Below are positions 1 to 7,262 of a stretch of DNA of 13,012 nt, piece by piece. The DNA comes from an uncultured Chloroflexota bacterium. Lineage in GTDB: Bacteria; Chloroflexota; Limnocylindria; Limnocylindrales; Limnocylindraceae. The notes beneath the pieces were generated by a model, which was given only the letters and a program-made list of their open reading frames with translations, made no database searches and had not been told where the DNA came from. Location of the stretch: positions 1 through 13,012 of the forward strand of contig CAIJIA010000122.1 in NCBI GenBank assembly GCA_903820655.1, read 5' to 3'. Both the position numbers and the translations under genes were made by a program. Numbering within the stretch: position 1 is the stretch's first letter; every line of letters starts with the position of its first letter.

Positions 1-935
1 ATCGCCATGTGCACGCGACGACGCTGCAACTCGTGGAGCAAATCGTCGACCGATTGCGACTCCGGCACGAAGAGCGCCGGGCGCATGATGTCGCGCAGCC
101 GTGGACGTGGGCCGCCCGCCGCAATAATGCGAAGAAGGTCTTTTGCATACAGGATGCCGACGATATGGTCGACCGACTCCTTGTAGAGCGGCGTACGACT
201 ATGCCCCTCGGTGAGCACCAGCGTGACGGCATCATCAAAGCTCGCCTCTTGGTCGATCGCCACGATATCGATGCGCGGCACCATGACCTCGTGCAGCTTG
301 GAATCGCTGAGTGACATCACCGCGCTGATCATCTGCTCCTCTTCGGCCTCAAGCACCCCCTGCTGGCTCCCCTGCTCCACGATCAGGCGAATCTCGGCGG
401 CCGAGAGCTCTGGGGTGCGCGTAGGGTCGATGCCGAATGGTTTCGAAATGATTTTGGTGAGCAGCACGAGCACAGCTACCAGCGGACTGACGACCTTGGC
501 GAAGAGGGTGATCGGCCCCGAGACCGCGAGAGCAATGCGGTCCGGATTGGCAAGGGCGAAGCCCTTCGGGATCAACTCCCCAAGCACAATGGAGACCACG
601 GAGACGATGAAGGTGACGAGGAGAAGTGCGATCGTGTCCGCCTGGTCCGCCAGAAAGGCAACCCCTCGCAGCGGCTCAGCCACAACGGTCACGATGCTGA
701 CGGCGGCAACGGCAGAGGCGAGTGCCCCGAGGAAGGTGATCGCAACCTGGATCACCGCGAGGAAGCGCCCTGGATCGCGCATCAGTCGCTGGGCACGCTT
801 GGCGCGGCGATCACCCGACTCCGCCAGCTCATCGAGGCGTGTCCGACGGACAGAGACAAAGGCGATCTCCGCACCAACGAAGAACCCGTTGATGAGAATC
901 AGCAGCAGAATCACAAGGATGTCAGTGCCGAGCAT
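1..935 (-). CDS. HlyC/CorC-family CNNM + CBS domain membrane protein (5' part)
   Basis: The first 311 residues are visible; the gene runs off the window at position 1. It opens with a hydrophobic helix (residues 4-21, with NGFFVGAEIAF at 16-26), followed by further hydrophobic segments near 58-84, 101-119 and 134-164. GELIPKGFALAN (119-130) is the signature of the CNNM/DUF21 membrane domain. From about 215 a soluble CBS pair begins: MVPRIDIVAID (218-228), then GHSRTPLY and VGILYAKDLL (244-268), then a second CBS motif starting around DIMRPALFVPE. Members are called hemolysin-like or CorC, but the family is linked to Mg2+/divalent cation transport or efflux, not to toxin activity. The C-terminal CorC/HlyC domain would lie outside the window. 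The ATG at 935-933 is chosen because a clear GGGAGG ribosome-binding site lies 7 bases upstream; only 2 bases separate it from the glmU stop. Family assignment is firm; the exact substrate is unknown. Confidence 0.93.
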   Translation of the reverse strand, partial: MLGTDILVILLLILINGFFVGAEIAFVSVRRTRLDELAESGDRRAKRAQRLMRDPGRFLAVIQVAITFLGALASAVAAVSIVTVVAEPLRGVAFLADQADTIALLLVTFIVSVVSIVLGELIPKGFALANPDRIALAVSGPITLFAKVVSPLVAVLVLLTKIISKPFGIDPTRTPELSAAEIRLIVEQGSQQGVLEAEEEQMISAVMSLSDSKLHEVMVPRIDIVAIDQEASFDDAVTLVLTEGHSRTPLYKESVDHIVGILYAKDLLRIIAAGGPRPRLRDIMRPALFVPESQSVDDLLHELQRRRVHMA

Positions 936-937
936 CG

Positions 938-2311
938 TTACGCCTCCCGAATGATGCGAGCAGGAACGCCGACCGCCGTGCAGCCATCAGGTATATCGGC
1001 AAGCACCACCGTGCCGGCCCCAGTCTTAGCGCCAATGCCAATGCCTGCTGGCGCCACAATCAGCGTGCCGACACCGGTGAAGGCATCGGCACCGATCAGT
1101 GTCTTGAGCTTCTTCACGCCGTCATAGTTCGCCGTGATGGTGCCCGCACCGATATTCGCGCGCTCCCCCACTTCGGCGTCGCCAAGATACGAGTGGTGAC
1201 CAACCTTGGCGCCAGTGGCGAGGCTCGTCGCCTTCAACTCAGCAAAGTTCCCAACATGGCAGTTTGACGCAATGGTGCACCCTGGTCGAATGTGCGCAAA
1301 TGGTCCAACGTCAACGTGCGAAGCAATGCTGGAACTCTCGATCGCTGAAGAGCGAATGGTGCAACCTTCGCCGATCGAGGTGGCGTCAATCCGTGAACCA
1401 CTCCCAATCCGAGTTCGCGTCCCAATGCTCGTTGCCCCTACGAGCGTGACGCCCGGTTCAATCACCGCATCCGCAGCGATCTCGACCTGCACGTCAATCC
1501 ACGCCGTCGTTGGGTCAATCAGCGCCACACCACGGTCAAGGTGGCCCTCGTTGATGCGCTCACGGAGAGCGGCGGCAACATCGGCGAACTGGTGCCGGTC
1601 GTTCACCCCCTCAAGCTCAACCTCTGGGCCGTAGACGATGGGGGCAGGAGTACCTGCAGCATGTGCAGCGGCGATCAGGTCGGTGAGATAGAGCTCGCCA
1701 CTCGCCTTCGATGGCGTGATGGCGCCGAGCGCCTCGGTGAGCCAGGCTCGATCCACAGCGTAGAGCCCAGCATTGACGGTGCCAATCGCGCGCTGTTCTT
1801 CGCTGGCGTCCCGTTCCTCGACTACGCACTCTGCTGATCCGTCATTCGATTCAATCACTCGGCCGTAACCCGTTGGGTCATCAGCATCGAACGCAGCCAA
1901 GGCGATCGGCGCGCTAGTTTCGCGACGAGCCGCAACAACTTCACGCATTAACGCGGCGGTGATGAGCGGCGTATCGCCGCAGGCGATGAGAAGCTCCTTG
2001 GCTGAGGTTGGTAGTGCTGCGAGCGCGCAGCGGACAGCATCAGCGGTGCCGAGCGGCTTTGGCTGCTCAGCAATCAAGACGTCACCGCCCAGTAGATCGG
2101 CAAGCCCAGCGGTTGCGGGCGAGAGCACAACGACAGACTTCTCGGCGAACGCCTCCGCGGCAGCGGCCACAACCCAGCCGGCCATTGGTCGGCCGAGTAG
2201 TTGGTGCAGCACCTTGGGAACCTGGGACTGCATCCGCGATCCGACTCCAGCGGCAAGGATGATGGCCGTCACGCCCTCAAGGCGCTCCGGCCCGCGACTT
2301 GACGGGTTCAT
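938..2311 (-). CDS. glmU: Bifunctional UDP-GlcNAc pyrophosphorylase / glucosamine-1-phosphate N-acetyltransferase
   Basis: GlmU acetylates glucosamine-1-phosphate with acetyl-CoA and then joins it to UTP to give UDP-GlcNAc, the cytoplasmic precursor of peptidoglycan. The 457 residues match the family length (about 456). The N-terminal uridylyltransferase half shows LAAGVGSRM (19-27), PKVLHQL, GTADAVR and GDTPLI. The C-terminal half is a left-handed beta-helix of hexapeptide repeats, with HIRPG, NFAELK, VGHHSYLGD (370-378, holding the catalytic-base His) and NYDG (395-398). The ATG at 2311 overlaps the ridA stop as ATGA. An in-frame GTG at 2272, which would start at VTAIILAAG, is an alternative that fits the usual N-terminus better but leaves a 36-base gap. 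Two oddities: the Ser normally found in the FIGS-type acetyl-CoA site is replaced (FTGVG), and the protein ends in VGVPARIIREA rather than a basic tail. It works downstream of GlmS and GlmM from the same operon. Confidence 0.97.
   Translation of the reverse strand: MNPSSRGPERLEGVTAIILAAGVGSRMQSQVPKVLHQLLGRPMAGWVVAAAAEAFAEKSVVVLSPATAGLADLLGGDVLIAEQPKPLGTADAVRCALAALPTSAKELLIACGDTPLITAALMREVVAARRETSAPIALAAFDADDPTGYGRVIESNDGSAECVVEERDASEEQRAIGTVNAGLYAVDRAWLTEALGAITPSKASGELYLTDLIAAAHAAGTPAPIVYGPEVELEGVNDRHQFADVAAALRERINEGHLDRGVALIDPTTAWIDVQVEIAADAVIEPGVTLVGATSIGTRTRIGSGSRIDATSIGEGCTIRSSAIESSSIASHVDVGPFAHIRPGCTIASNCHVGNFAELKATSLATGAKVGHHSYLGDAEVGERANIGAGTITANYDGVKKLKTLIGADAFTGVGTLIVAPAGIGIGAKTGAGTVVLADIPDGCTAVGVPARIIREA
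943..948 (-). promoter_or_regulatory. Shine-Dalgarno site for the CNNM/CBS gene
   Basis: On the minus strand this reads GGGAGG, 7 bases before the ATG at 935. It lies inside the last codons of glmU. It is one of the few strong ribosome-binding sites in the window, which fits a gene that does not overlap its upstream neighbour and so needs independent initiation. It fixes the start of that gene. Confidence 0.75.
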
Positions 2312-2697
2312 CCTGCGGCGCCGCCTCGCTTGGCGATCGCTTCGATCTCTACCAAGCCACCCTTCGGCAACGCTGCAACCTGAATCGTTGAGCGCGCGGG
2401 GTACGGCTGGGCGAAGGCCCGACCGTAGATCTCGTTGACGGTGGCAAAGTCGGCGAGGTCAACAAGGAAGATGGTCGTCTTAACAATGTCGTTGTAGCCA
2501 AAGCCTGCAGCGGACAACAGGGCACCGAGGTTCGCCACCGCCTGCTCCGCCTGTGCAGCAACGCCGTCGGCGAGCACCCCAGTCTCAGGATGGAGTCCAA
2601 GCTGCCCAGAGCAGAAGAGTTCGTCGCCCGCAGCAATCGCTGGGCTGTACGGTCCGATAGCGGCAGGGATCCCGGCCCCAGTAATCGAACGCTTCAC
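2308..2697 (-). CDS. ridA: RidA-family reactive intermediate (enamine/imine) deaminase
   Basis: RidA proteins (YjgF/YER057c/UK114) are small cytoplasmic trimers. They hydrolyse reactive 2-aminoacrylate and related enamines/imines released by PLP enzymes, protecting those enzymes. The 129 residues are the normal length. Visible motifs are GPYSPAI (16-22), FCSGQLGL, the TIFLVDLADF segment, and PARSTIQVAALPKGG with the substrate-binding Arg, followed by VEIEAIA with the conserved Glu. The start is a GTG at 2697-2695 that overlaps the TGA of the upstream fusion gene as GTGA; an AGGGGA site stands 5 bases before it. The gene then overlaps glmU by 4 bases. The presence in the operon of the PLP enzyme alanine racemase is suggestive of a protective role, but RidA genes sit in many contexts, so this is only inference. 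The exact RidA subgroup is not resolved. Confidence 0.93.
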   Translation of the reverse strand: MKRSITGAGIPAAIGPYSPAIAAGDELFCSGQLGLHPETGVLADGVAAQAEQAVANLGALLSAAGFGYNDIVKTTIFLVDLADFATVNEIYGRAFAQPYPARSTIQVAALPKGGLVEIEAIAKRGGAAG

Positions 2698-4610
2698 GCT
2701 GCTCCCCTTTCGCCAGATCCCGGCGCAATTAGTCTCGTTGCGATGACAGAGGGCGTGAGGCCTTCCGGCGCCACGAGCTCCCCGCTCGCGAGGGCATTGG
2801 CGATCAGGGTTGCCCCCTCCTCTGCCTCTCGCTGGGAAGGATAGAGGAGGAAGAGGGTTGGCCCCGAACCTGAGAGGGAGAGGGGGCGATCAAGGAGGCG
2901 GCGAAGGGCGTGATCGAAGGGGCGGAGCCACGGTGCAACCGCCCGTGCGGGGGCGAGGAGGTCGTTCGCCGATGCCAATGCGGCAGCCCGCTGCAGGAGC
3001 CCCTCCCCGCTCATACCGACCGTGAGTTCCGCCGCAAGGTGCTGGGAGCTGACCAGGGCCGCCCCCTGGGCCGAGCCGCGAAGCCCCGCGGCAAATGCGG
3101 CAAACACCTCTGGGGTGCGCAACGGCAGGCCCGCGGTGATCAGTAGGAGCCCCAGGGGCTCGCCGGTCCAAGGGGCGAGCGGGGTCACTGACTCCCCACG
3201 CCCCTCCATGAGTGCAGGTGACTCAACGAGAAAGAGCGGAACGTCTGAGCCCACTTCGGCTGCGACCGCGTTCAAGGTTTCGTCATCAATATCTAAATCA
3301 AAGAGCTCGATGACGCCGAGCAGCGTTGCGGCGGCGTCACTTGAACCACCCCCCAGCCCAGCGGCAACGGGGAGGCGCTTCTCCAGCACGATCTCGACTG
3401 GCGGAACGTCGCACACGCGGCGCAGCGCCGTAAGCGCAACTGCACAGAGATTCTCACCTTCAAGATGTAGCGGCACACCCGCGAGCCGAATCGAATCCGC
3501 CCCGTCGGTTGCTCGATGCAGATAGAGACGATCACCCGCCTCAAACTGCGCCACCACCGAGTGGAGCTCGTGATACCCGTCTGACCGCTTGCCGACGACG
3601 GCGAGCGTCAGATTGATCTTGCCGTGCGCAACAATCTCAACCGTTGGGTCTGCAGCTGGCAGCGAGCGTGACGCGTTCCGTACGTGAACCTCTGATCCCC
3701 CACTGGTGCTTCGCCGAACGACTGCGGCGCGAGCGGCGTTCGTCGGCACACCCGCGTCAAGCTCTGGGAGCTCGGACAAGAGGGCGATCCAGTCTTGCAC
3801 CGAGAGCGTCTGCGCGCGCTGGTCGGGACTGAGGTTGGCGCGCCCAAGTGCCGCGATAATGTCGCTTTCAAGAATGGGTAGTGCGCGAGGGAGAGCGTTG
3901 CGCAACTTTTTTCTTCGCTCACGGAAACCCGCCTGCACAAGTCGCCAGAGGCGCTCCTCGTCGTGTGGGCTCAGGGTGAACGCATCGTCGCCTGTGCGAT
4001 GCTCAAGAAGCAGGATCGCAGAGTCAACGCCAGGCACTGGATCAAACGCCTCACGGGGCACACGCGCAACGATCGAAGCCGCTGTTCGCGCCTGCACAAA
4101 TGCGGTGAGATACGACCAGTCACCCGGTGCGGCCGCAACTCGTTCAGCGACCTCCAACTGCACCAGTAGGACGATGCGTGCAGGGGGCACAGCGAGAAGG
4201 AGTAGTCGATGCAGCAGTGGGCTCGTGACGTGATATGGAATGTTGGCAATGACGCGCCAGCTCCCGCTGGTTGGTGCCAGTGACTCAAGGTCAACGGTGA
4301 GTGCATCGCCGTGAATGAGGGTGAGCTGCCCCGCACTGATCTGCTCCGCAAACTTGTGCTGCAGGCGAGGGATCAGGTCGTTGTCGAGCTCCACAGCAAC
4401 CACGTTGGCGCCGCTCGCAAGGAGAGCCTCCGTCAAGAACCCGAGCCCCGGGCCAATCTCCAAGACGAGCTCTCCTGGAGTCGGCGCACCAGCCTGCACA
4501 ATACGGTCTCGAACGTTTAGATCGTGCAAGAAGTTCTGGCTGAGGCGCTTCTTCGCCGCATGGCCATCAACACGCCCACGGCTTGGTGCCTGGCGATACT
4601 TTGGACTCAT
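2694..4610 (-). CDS. rsmA-ispE: RsmA-IspE fusion: 16S rRNA dimethyladenosine transferase + CDP-ME kinase
   Basis: One uninterrupted 638-residue frame carries two complete enzymes. Residues 1 to about 284 are RsmA/KsgA, which dimethylates two adjacent adenines near the 3' end of 16S rRNA using SAM. Its motifs are KKRLSQNFL (20-28), EIGPGLGFLT (51-60), NIPYH (123-127), FDPVPGVDSA (189-198), FRERRKKLRNAL (229-240) and RAQTLSVQDW near its end. Residues from about 325 to 638 are IspE, a GHMP kinase of the MEP isoprenoid pathway, with HGKIN (329-333, catalytic Lys), DGYHELHS, the ATP loop GLGGGSSDAA (418-427), GSDVPLF and SGSGP (580-584). The 40-residue linker is Ala/Ser/Thr/Arg-rich and has no stop. 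The only in-frame candidate internal start in it is a GTG at 3749-3747, without a good ribosome-binding site. The ATG at 4610 overlaps the tsaD stop as ATGA and is preferred over one at 4637. The two genes are often neighbours in bacteria; a fused form is unusual. Confidence 0.92.
   Translation of the reverse strand: MSPKYRQAPSRGRVDGHAAKKRLSQNFLHDLNVRDRIVQAGAPTPGELVLEIGPGLGFLTEALLASGANVVAVELDNDLIPRLQHKFAEQISAGQLTLIHGDALTVDLESLAPTSGSWRVIANIPYHVTSPLLHRLLLLAVPPARIVLLVQLEVAERVAAAPGDWSYLTAFVQARTAASIVARVPREAFDPVPGVDSAILLLEHRTGDDAFTLSPHDEERLWRLVQAGFRERRKKLRNALPRALPILESDIIAALGRANLSPDQRAQTLSVQDWIALLSELPELDAGVPTNAARAAVVRRSTSGGSEVHVRNASRSLPAADPTVEIVAHGKINLTLAVVGKRSDGYHELHSVVAQFEAGDRLYLHRATDGADSIRLAGVPLHLEGENLCAVALTALRRVCDVPPVEIVLEKRLPVAAGLGGGSSDAAATLLGVIELFDLDIDDETLNAVAAEVGSDVPLFLVESPALMEGRGESVTPLAPWTGEPLGLLLITAGLPLRTPEVFAAFAAGLRGSAQGAALVSSQHLAAELTVGMSGEGLLQRAAALASANDLLAPARAVAPWLRPFDHALRRLLDRPLSLSGSGPTLFLLYPSQREAEEGATLIANALASGELVAPEGLTPSVIATRLIAPGSGERGAA
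2703..2708 (-). promoter_or_regulatory. Shine-Dalgarno site for ridA
   Basis: The minus strand reads AGGGGA, 5 bases before the GTG start at 2697. It lies within the last codons of the upstream rsmA-ispE gene. It supports the GTG as the true start of ridA, in addition to translational coupling through the GTGA overlap. Confidence 0.65.
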
Positions 4611-5725
4611 GCGGGCACCGCCGTGCCGATGCGCCACTGCGCATGAACTTCGAGACCTGCGCTCGGCTCCTGATAGGCGCCTCGTTGGTCGCGCAGCAGT
4701 GCGTCACCCGCGGCGCCGATCATTGCTGCGTTGTCGGTGCACCACTGCAGCGGTGGCACGACGAGTACGCGGCGCTCTTCGCTTGCAACGCTCGCGAGTG
4801 CTGAGCGGAGCGGACCATTGGCCGCCACTCCCCCGCCAACAATGAGCGAGCAGTCTGGGTTGGCCCGCAGGGCCCGCTGCACACCGGCACGCAGCGCACC
4901 GACGATGGCCTGCTCTGTTGCCGCGGCGATCGCGATCGCTCCCTCTTCTGGAAGTGGATGCTCGGCGAACTGCCGCGTGAGCGTAGCGGCGCGACCCGGG
5001 CTGCGATCGGTGAGCCCGCTGGCGACGAGCGCCTGTCGAATTGCCGCAGTCTTCACCCCGCTAAACGAGAAGTCGTAGGGCTGCTCGGTCTTCGCAATCG
5101 GCAGCGGCGTGATCCGGGCACCTCGTGGCGCCTTCGCGGCGAGCGCTGAGAGCGCAGCCCCTCCTGGATATGGAGCGCCAAGGAGGCGTGCGATCTTGTC
5201 AAACGCCTCACCCGCCGCGTCATCAATCGTGCCGCCGAGTCGCTCCATGGCCCCATCACGCTCGATCCGCACCAACAGCGTGTGTCCGCCAGAGACCACG
5301 AGTCCGATGGCAGGGAGCGTTGGCGCCTCGACCTCTGCCGCCTTACGTAGCCATGCGGCGCGGAGGTGCCCCTCGAGGTGGTTCACGGGGAGCACGGGGA
5401 GGCCGCGTGCCCACGCCCAAGCGCTGCCAACGCCAGCGCCCACGAGGAGTGACCCGACCAGACCAGGGCCGGTCGTCAGGGCAACCCCCTCGATCGTGCC
5501 CGCAATCCCGAGTCCCTCAGCCTCCTGCAGTACCTCGTTGAGCAGGCGGGGCAGCCACTCATGGTGCGCGCGCGCTGCAACCTCTGGGATCACGCCGCCG
5601 AACGGCGCATGAATCGCCGTTTGACTTGCCACACGTTCAGCGAGCACCTCACGGCCACCACGCACAAGGGCGACCGCGCTCTCGTCACAGCTCGATTCAA
5701 TCGCCAGCAGTAGTCGCTCACTCAT
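4607..5725 (-). CDS. tsaD: tRNA threonylcarbamoyladenosine (t6A) synthase subunit TsaD
   Basis: TsaD transfers the threonylcarbamoyl group from TC-AMP to A37 of tRNAs that read ANN codons, together with TsaB and TsaE. The 372 residues have the ASKHA fold motifs of the Kae1/TsaD family: ESSCDES (10-16), GGVIPEVAARAH (43-54), the metal-binding NHLEGH (115-120, both His present), GGHTLLV, PYPGGAAL, FSFSGVKTA, GGGVAANGPLR and CTDNAAMIGAAG. Length is slightly above the usual 330-350 residues. The ATG at 5725 was chosen: it gives an 8-base ATGAGTGA overlap with the rimI stop and places MSERLLLAIESSCDE at the N-terminus as in the family. A frame-open ATG at 5791 would add 22 basic residues inside rimI and is unlikely. 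It overlaps the downstream rsmA-ispE gene by 4 bases. Confidence 0.97.
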   Translation of the reverse strand: MSERLLLAIESSCDESAVALVRGGREVLAERVASQTAIHAPFGGVIPEVAARAHHEWLPRLLNEVLQEAEGLGIAGTIEGVALTTGPGLVGSLLVGAGVGSAWAWARGLPVLPVNHLEGHLRAAWLRKAAEVEAPTLPAIGLVVSGGHTLLVRIERDGAMERLGGTIDDAAGEAFDKIARLLGAPYPGGAALSALAAKAPRGARITPLPIAKTEQPYDFSFSGVKTAAIRQALVASGLTDRSPGRAATLTRQFAEHPLPEEGAIAIAAATEQAIVGALRAGVQRALRANPDCSLIVGGGVAANGPLRSALASVASEERRVLVVPPLQWCTDNAAMIGAAGDALLRDQRGAYQEPSAGLEVHAQWRIGTAVPA

Positions 5726-6239
5726 GGCCGAAGCGCTCCTCAGCGCGGGTGCGCAGCGCCGCTTCAGTCGCCTGCTGCCCTGGGCTCTCAAGCTCGGCGG
5801 TGGTCATCACCAACGCATCTTCGCCGTTATCGTCGTAGTAGCGAATGCGTCGGCCAACTTCGACGAAGCCGAACGCGAGATAGAGCCGCTGGGCGTCAAC
5901 GTTTGAGACGCGCACGTCCAGCGTTGCAACCCGTGCGCCACCTCGTCGCGCCTCCTGGAGAAGCTCCAGGAGCAGCACGGTGGCAACTCCCAACCTGCGG
6001 CTCTCGGGGAGCACCGCCATCGTCGTGACATGCGCCTCATCAACCATGAGCCAGATGCCACCGAAGCCAACGAGCGTGCCATCAATTCTGGCTCCCACGT
6101 ATCGCGCCAAGCGATTCGTCGTGAGCTCTGTGGTGTACGCACTTGTTGGCCACGGCGCAGTAAACGAGACACTCTCAATCGTCGCAACCTCATCAAGATC
6201 AGCAACGGTGAGTGGCGCCAAAACTGGTGCACGCATCAT
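5718..6239 (-). CDS. rimI: RimI-type GNAT protein N-acetyltransferase
   Basis: RimI acetylates the N-terminal Ala of ribosomal protein S18 from acetyl-CoA. The 173 residues form a single GNAT domain with a C-terminal tail of about 25 residues. Motifs are SFTAPWPTSAY (25-35), DEAHVTTMAVLP (67-78), the acetyl-CoA loop RRLGVA (81-86), LDVRVSNVDAQRLYLAFGF (107-125) and YYDDNGEDALVM (134-145), which is the RimI-specific end motif. Its ATG overlaps the tsaB stop as ATGA and it overlaps tsaD by 8 bases; a second ATG directly follows the first and could equally serve. The tsaB-rimI-tsaD order is widespread, especially in Actinomycetota, although RimI is not needed for t6A chemistry. The assignment rests on motif set plus context; the substrate in this organism may be broader than S18. 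Confidence 0.93.
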   Translation of the reverse strand: MMRAPVLAPLTVADLDEVATIESVSFTAPWPTSAYTTELTTNRLARYVGARIDGTLVGFGGIWLMVDEAHVTTMAVLPESRRLGVATVLLLELLQEARRGGARVATLDVRVSNVDAQRLYLAFGFVEVGRRIRYYDDNGEDALVMTTAELESPGQQATEAALRTRAEERFGHE

Positions 6240-6763
6240 CCCGCCTCGCTTCCGCGAGCTGGCGCCGGATAGCGCAGGGTGACATGCGCCGCTGCAGGCC
6301 CAGCTTCACGGACCAGCGCGCAGGCTACGACTCCTCTGCTCTCTTCCTGCGCAAGGTGCGAAGAGGCGGCTTCCCGAGCGACAACGACCGACCCACTCTC
6401 CGATACTTCGAGCGACTCACGTGTTCCGAGCGCAATAGAGAATGACCGCTGCACCGCCTGCCAGAGCGCACGGTCTGAGGCGCACTCTCGCAGCGGAAGC
6501 GCCAGAGCAGCAGCAATGCCGGCTGCTGCCGAGGCTGCAACGCGAGCACCGCTATAGCTTCCAGGCCCGTTCCCGACCACCACGGCAGTGAGCGCAGTGC
6601 GTGCGGCTTGATCTGGAATGAGATTGGTAATGCGCTGTAGGAGTGGCTGGTCGTAGAGATAGTCTTCGGCGATGCACACAGGCGCACCATCACGCTCCTC
6701 TACGATCGCGACGATGCTGAAGCCGAGCGACCCATCAAGCACGAGGATGCGTGGACTACTCAT
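6236..6763 (-). CDS. tsaB: Divergent, short TsaB (t6A synthesis dimerisation subunit)
   Basis: TsaB is a catalytically inactive relative of TsaD that dimerises with it and is needed for t6A formation. The best motif is GNGPGSYSGARV (64-75), corresponding to the family's GPGSFTGLR. The N-terminus (RILVLDGSLG) occupies the place of the usual I-L-A-I-D-T-S motif. At 175 residues it is well short of the typical 220-230, and the family's DARRGEVY-like segment is hardly recognisable (ALGTRESLEVS). Position between tsaE and rimI-tsaD makes the assignment strong despite the weak sequence. The ATG at 6763 gives an 8-base ATGAGTAG overlap with tsaE, with a GGG 8 bases upstream; an ATG two codons earlier (6769) is possible. 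It overlaps rimI by 4 bases. The shortened C-terminal half is the oddity here. Confidence 0.85.
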   Translation of the reverse strand: MSSPRILVLDGSLGFSIVAIVEERDGAPVCIAEDYLYDQPLLQRITNLIPDQAARTALTAVVVGNGPGSYSGARVAASAAAGIAAALALPLRECASDRALWQAVQRSFSIALGTRESLEVSESGSVVVAREAASSHLAQEESRGVVACALVREAGPAAAHVTLRYPAPARGSEAG

Positions 6764-7262
6764 GTGCATCGCCCATGGTGATCTGTCCGGTGCTGCCTGA
6801 AGTCGCGCTCAACGCTGCGAGGAGCTCTGGTCGCGCGCCACGGATCTCGGCGGTGCGAGCGCCCTCGTCGGTAGCGGTCTCAAGGTGAATGCTCAGCACA
6901 TCTGCGCCCGCCTCCCCGAGTCCTACAAGATGCTCGGGCCATTCGATCAGGGTGACGCCGTGCTGCTGTCGCTCATCAAGCACTCCAGCACGCAGGGCGT
7001 CGCTCCCCACGGGGAGTCGGTAGGCGTCAACATGCCAAATCGGTAAGTCGCCGCTGTGCTCAGAGATGAGGATGAATGTTGGCGAGGTGAGCTCGGGCTC
7101 TGCATGGAGTGCAGTTCCGATGGCGCGAGCGAGTGTTGTCTTACCGCTCCCTAGGTCACCGGCAAGTAGGACGCGGTCACCTGGACGGAGTGAGGAGCCA
7201 ATTGCAGCGCCAAGCGATGTCGTTGCTGCGAGGCTACCGAGCGTAATGGTGACGACGTTCAC
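6756..7262 (-). CDS. tsaE: tRNA t6A synthesis ATPase subunit TsaE
   Basis: TsaE is the P-loop ATPase that binds the TsaB-TsaD complex and drives the catalytic cycle of t6A formation. In the 168 residues one sees a Walker A loop GDLGSGKTT (35-43), SPTFILISEH (60-69), HVDAYRL (77-83) and GVTLIEWPEHL (102-112), the last being the family's characteristic W-P-E motif. The tail after about residue 130 is variable. The start is GTG at 7262-7260, overlapping the upstream TGA as GTGA, with no separate ribosome-binding site, so translation is probably coupled. It is slightly longer than many members (about 150 residues). TsaC/Sua5, the remaining enzyme of the pathway, is not in this window. Confidence 0.96.
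   Translation of the reverse strand: MNVVTITLGSLAATTSLGAAIGSSLRPGDRVLLAGDLGSGKTTLARAIGTALHAEPELTSPTFILISEHSGDLPIWHVDAYRLPVGSDALRAGVLDERQQHGVTLIEWPEHLVGLGEAGADVLSIHLETATDEGARTAEIRGARPELLAALSATSGSTGQITMGDAHE

Noticed and set aside
1..935. Hemolysin (toxin) reading of the CNNM/CBS gene
   Set aside because: The hemolysin name is historical. The CNNM and CBS domains indicate a cation-related membrane protein, and nothing suggests toxin activity.
211..954. Open plus-strand frame of 247 codons
   Set aside because: It lies opposite the CNNM/CBS gene, whose minus-strand translation shows clear family motifs. The plus-strand product is Ser/Arg/Thr-rich low-complexity sequence, typical of antisense frames in GC-rich DNA.
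3747..3749. In-frame GTG as a separate start for IspE
   Set aside because: There is no stop between RsmA and this codon and no convincing ribosome-binding site before it, so an independent start would only duplicate part of the fusion. It cannot be fully excluded.
4611..4637. Upstream ATG adding 9 residues to the RsmA-IspE protein
   Set aside because: It would overlap tsaD by 31 bases, while the ATG at 4610 gives the 4-base ATGA overlap seen at most junctions here.
5726..5791. Upstream ATG adding 22 residues to TsaD
   Set aside because: The extra residues are basic, lie wholly inside rimI and precede the family's normal N-terminus. The ATG at 5725 gives the usual length and an ATGAGTGA overlap.
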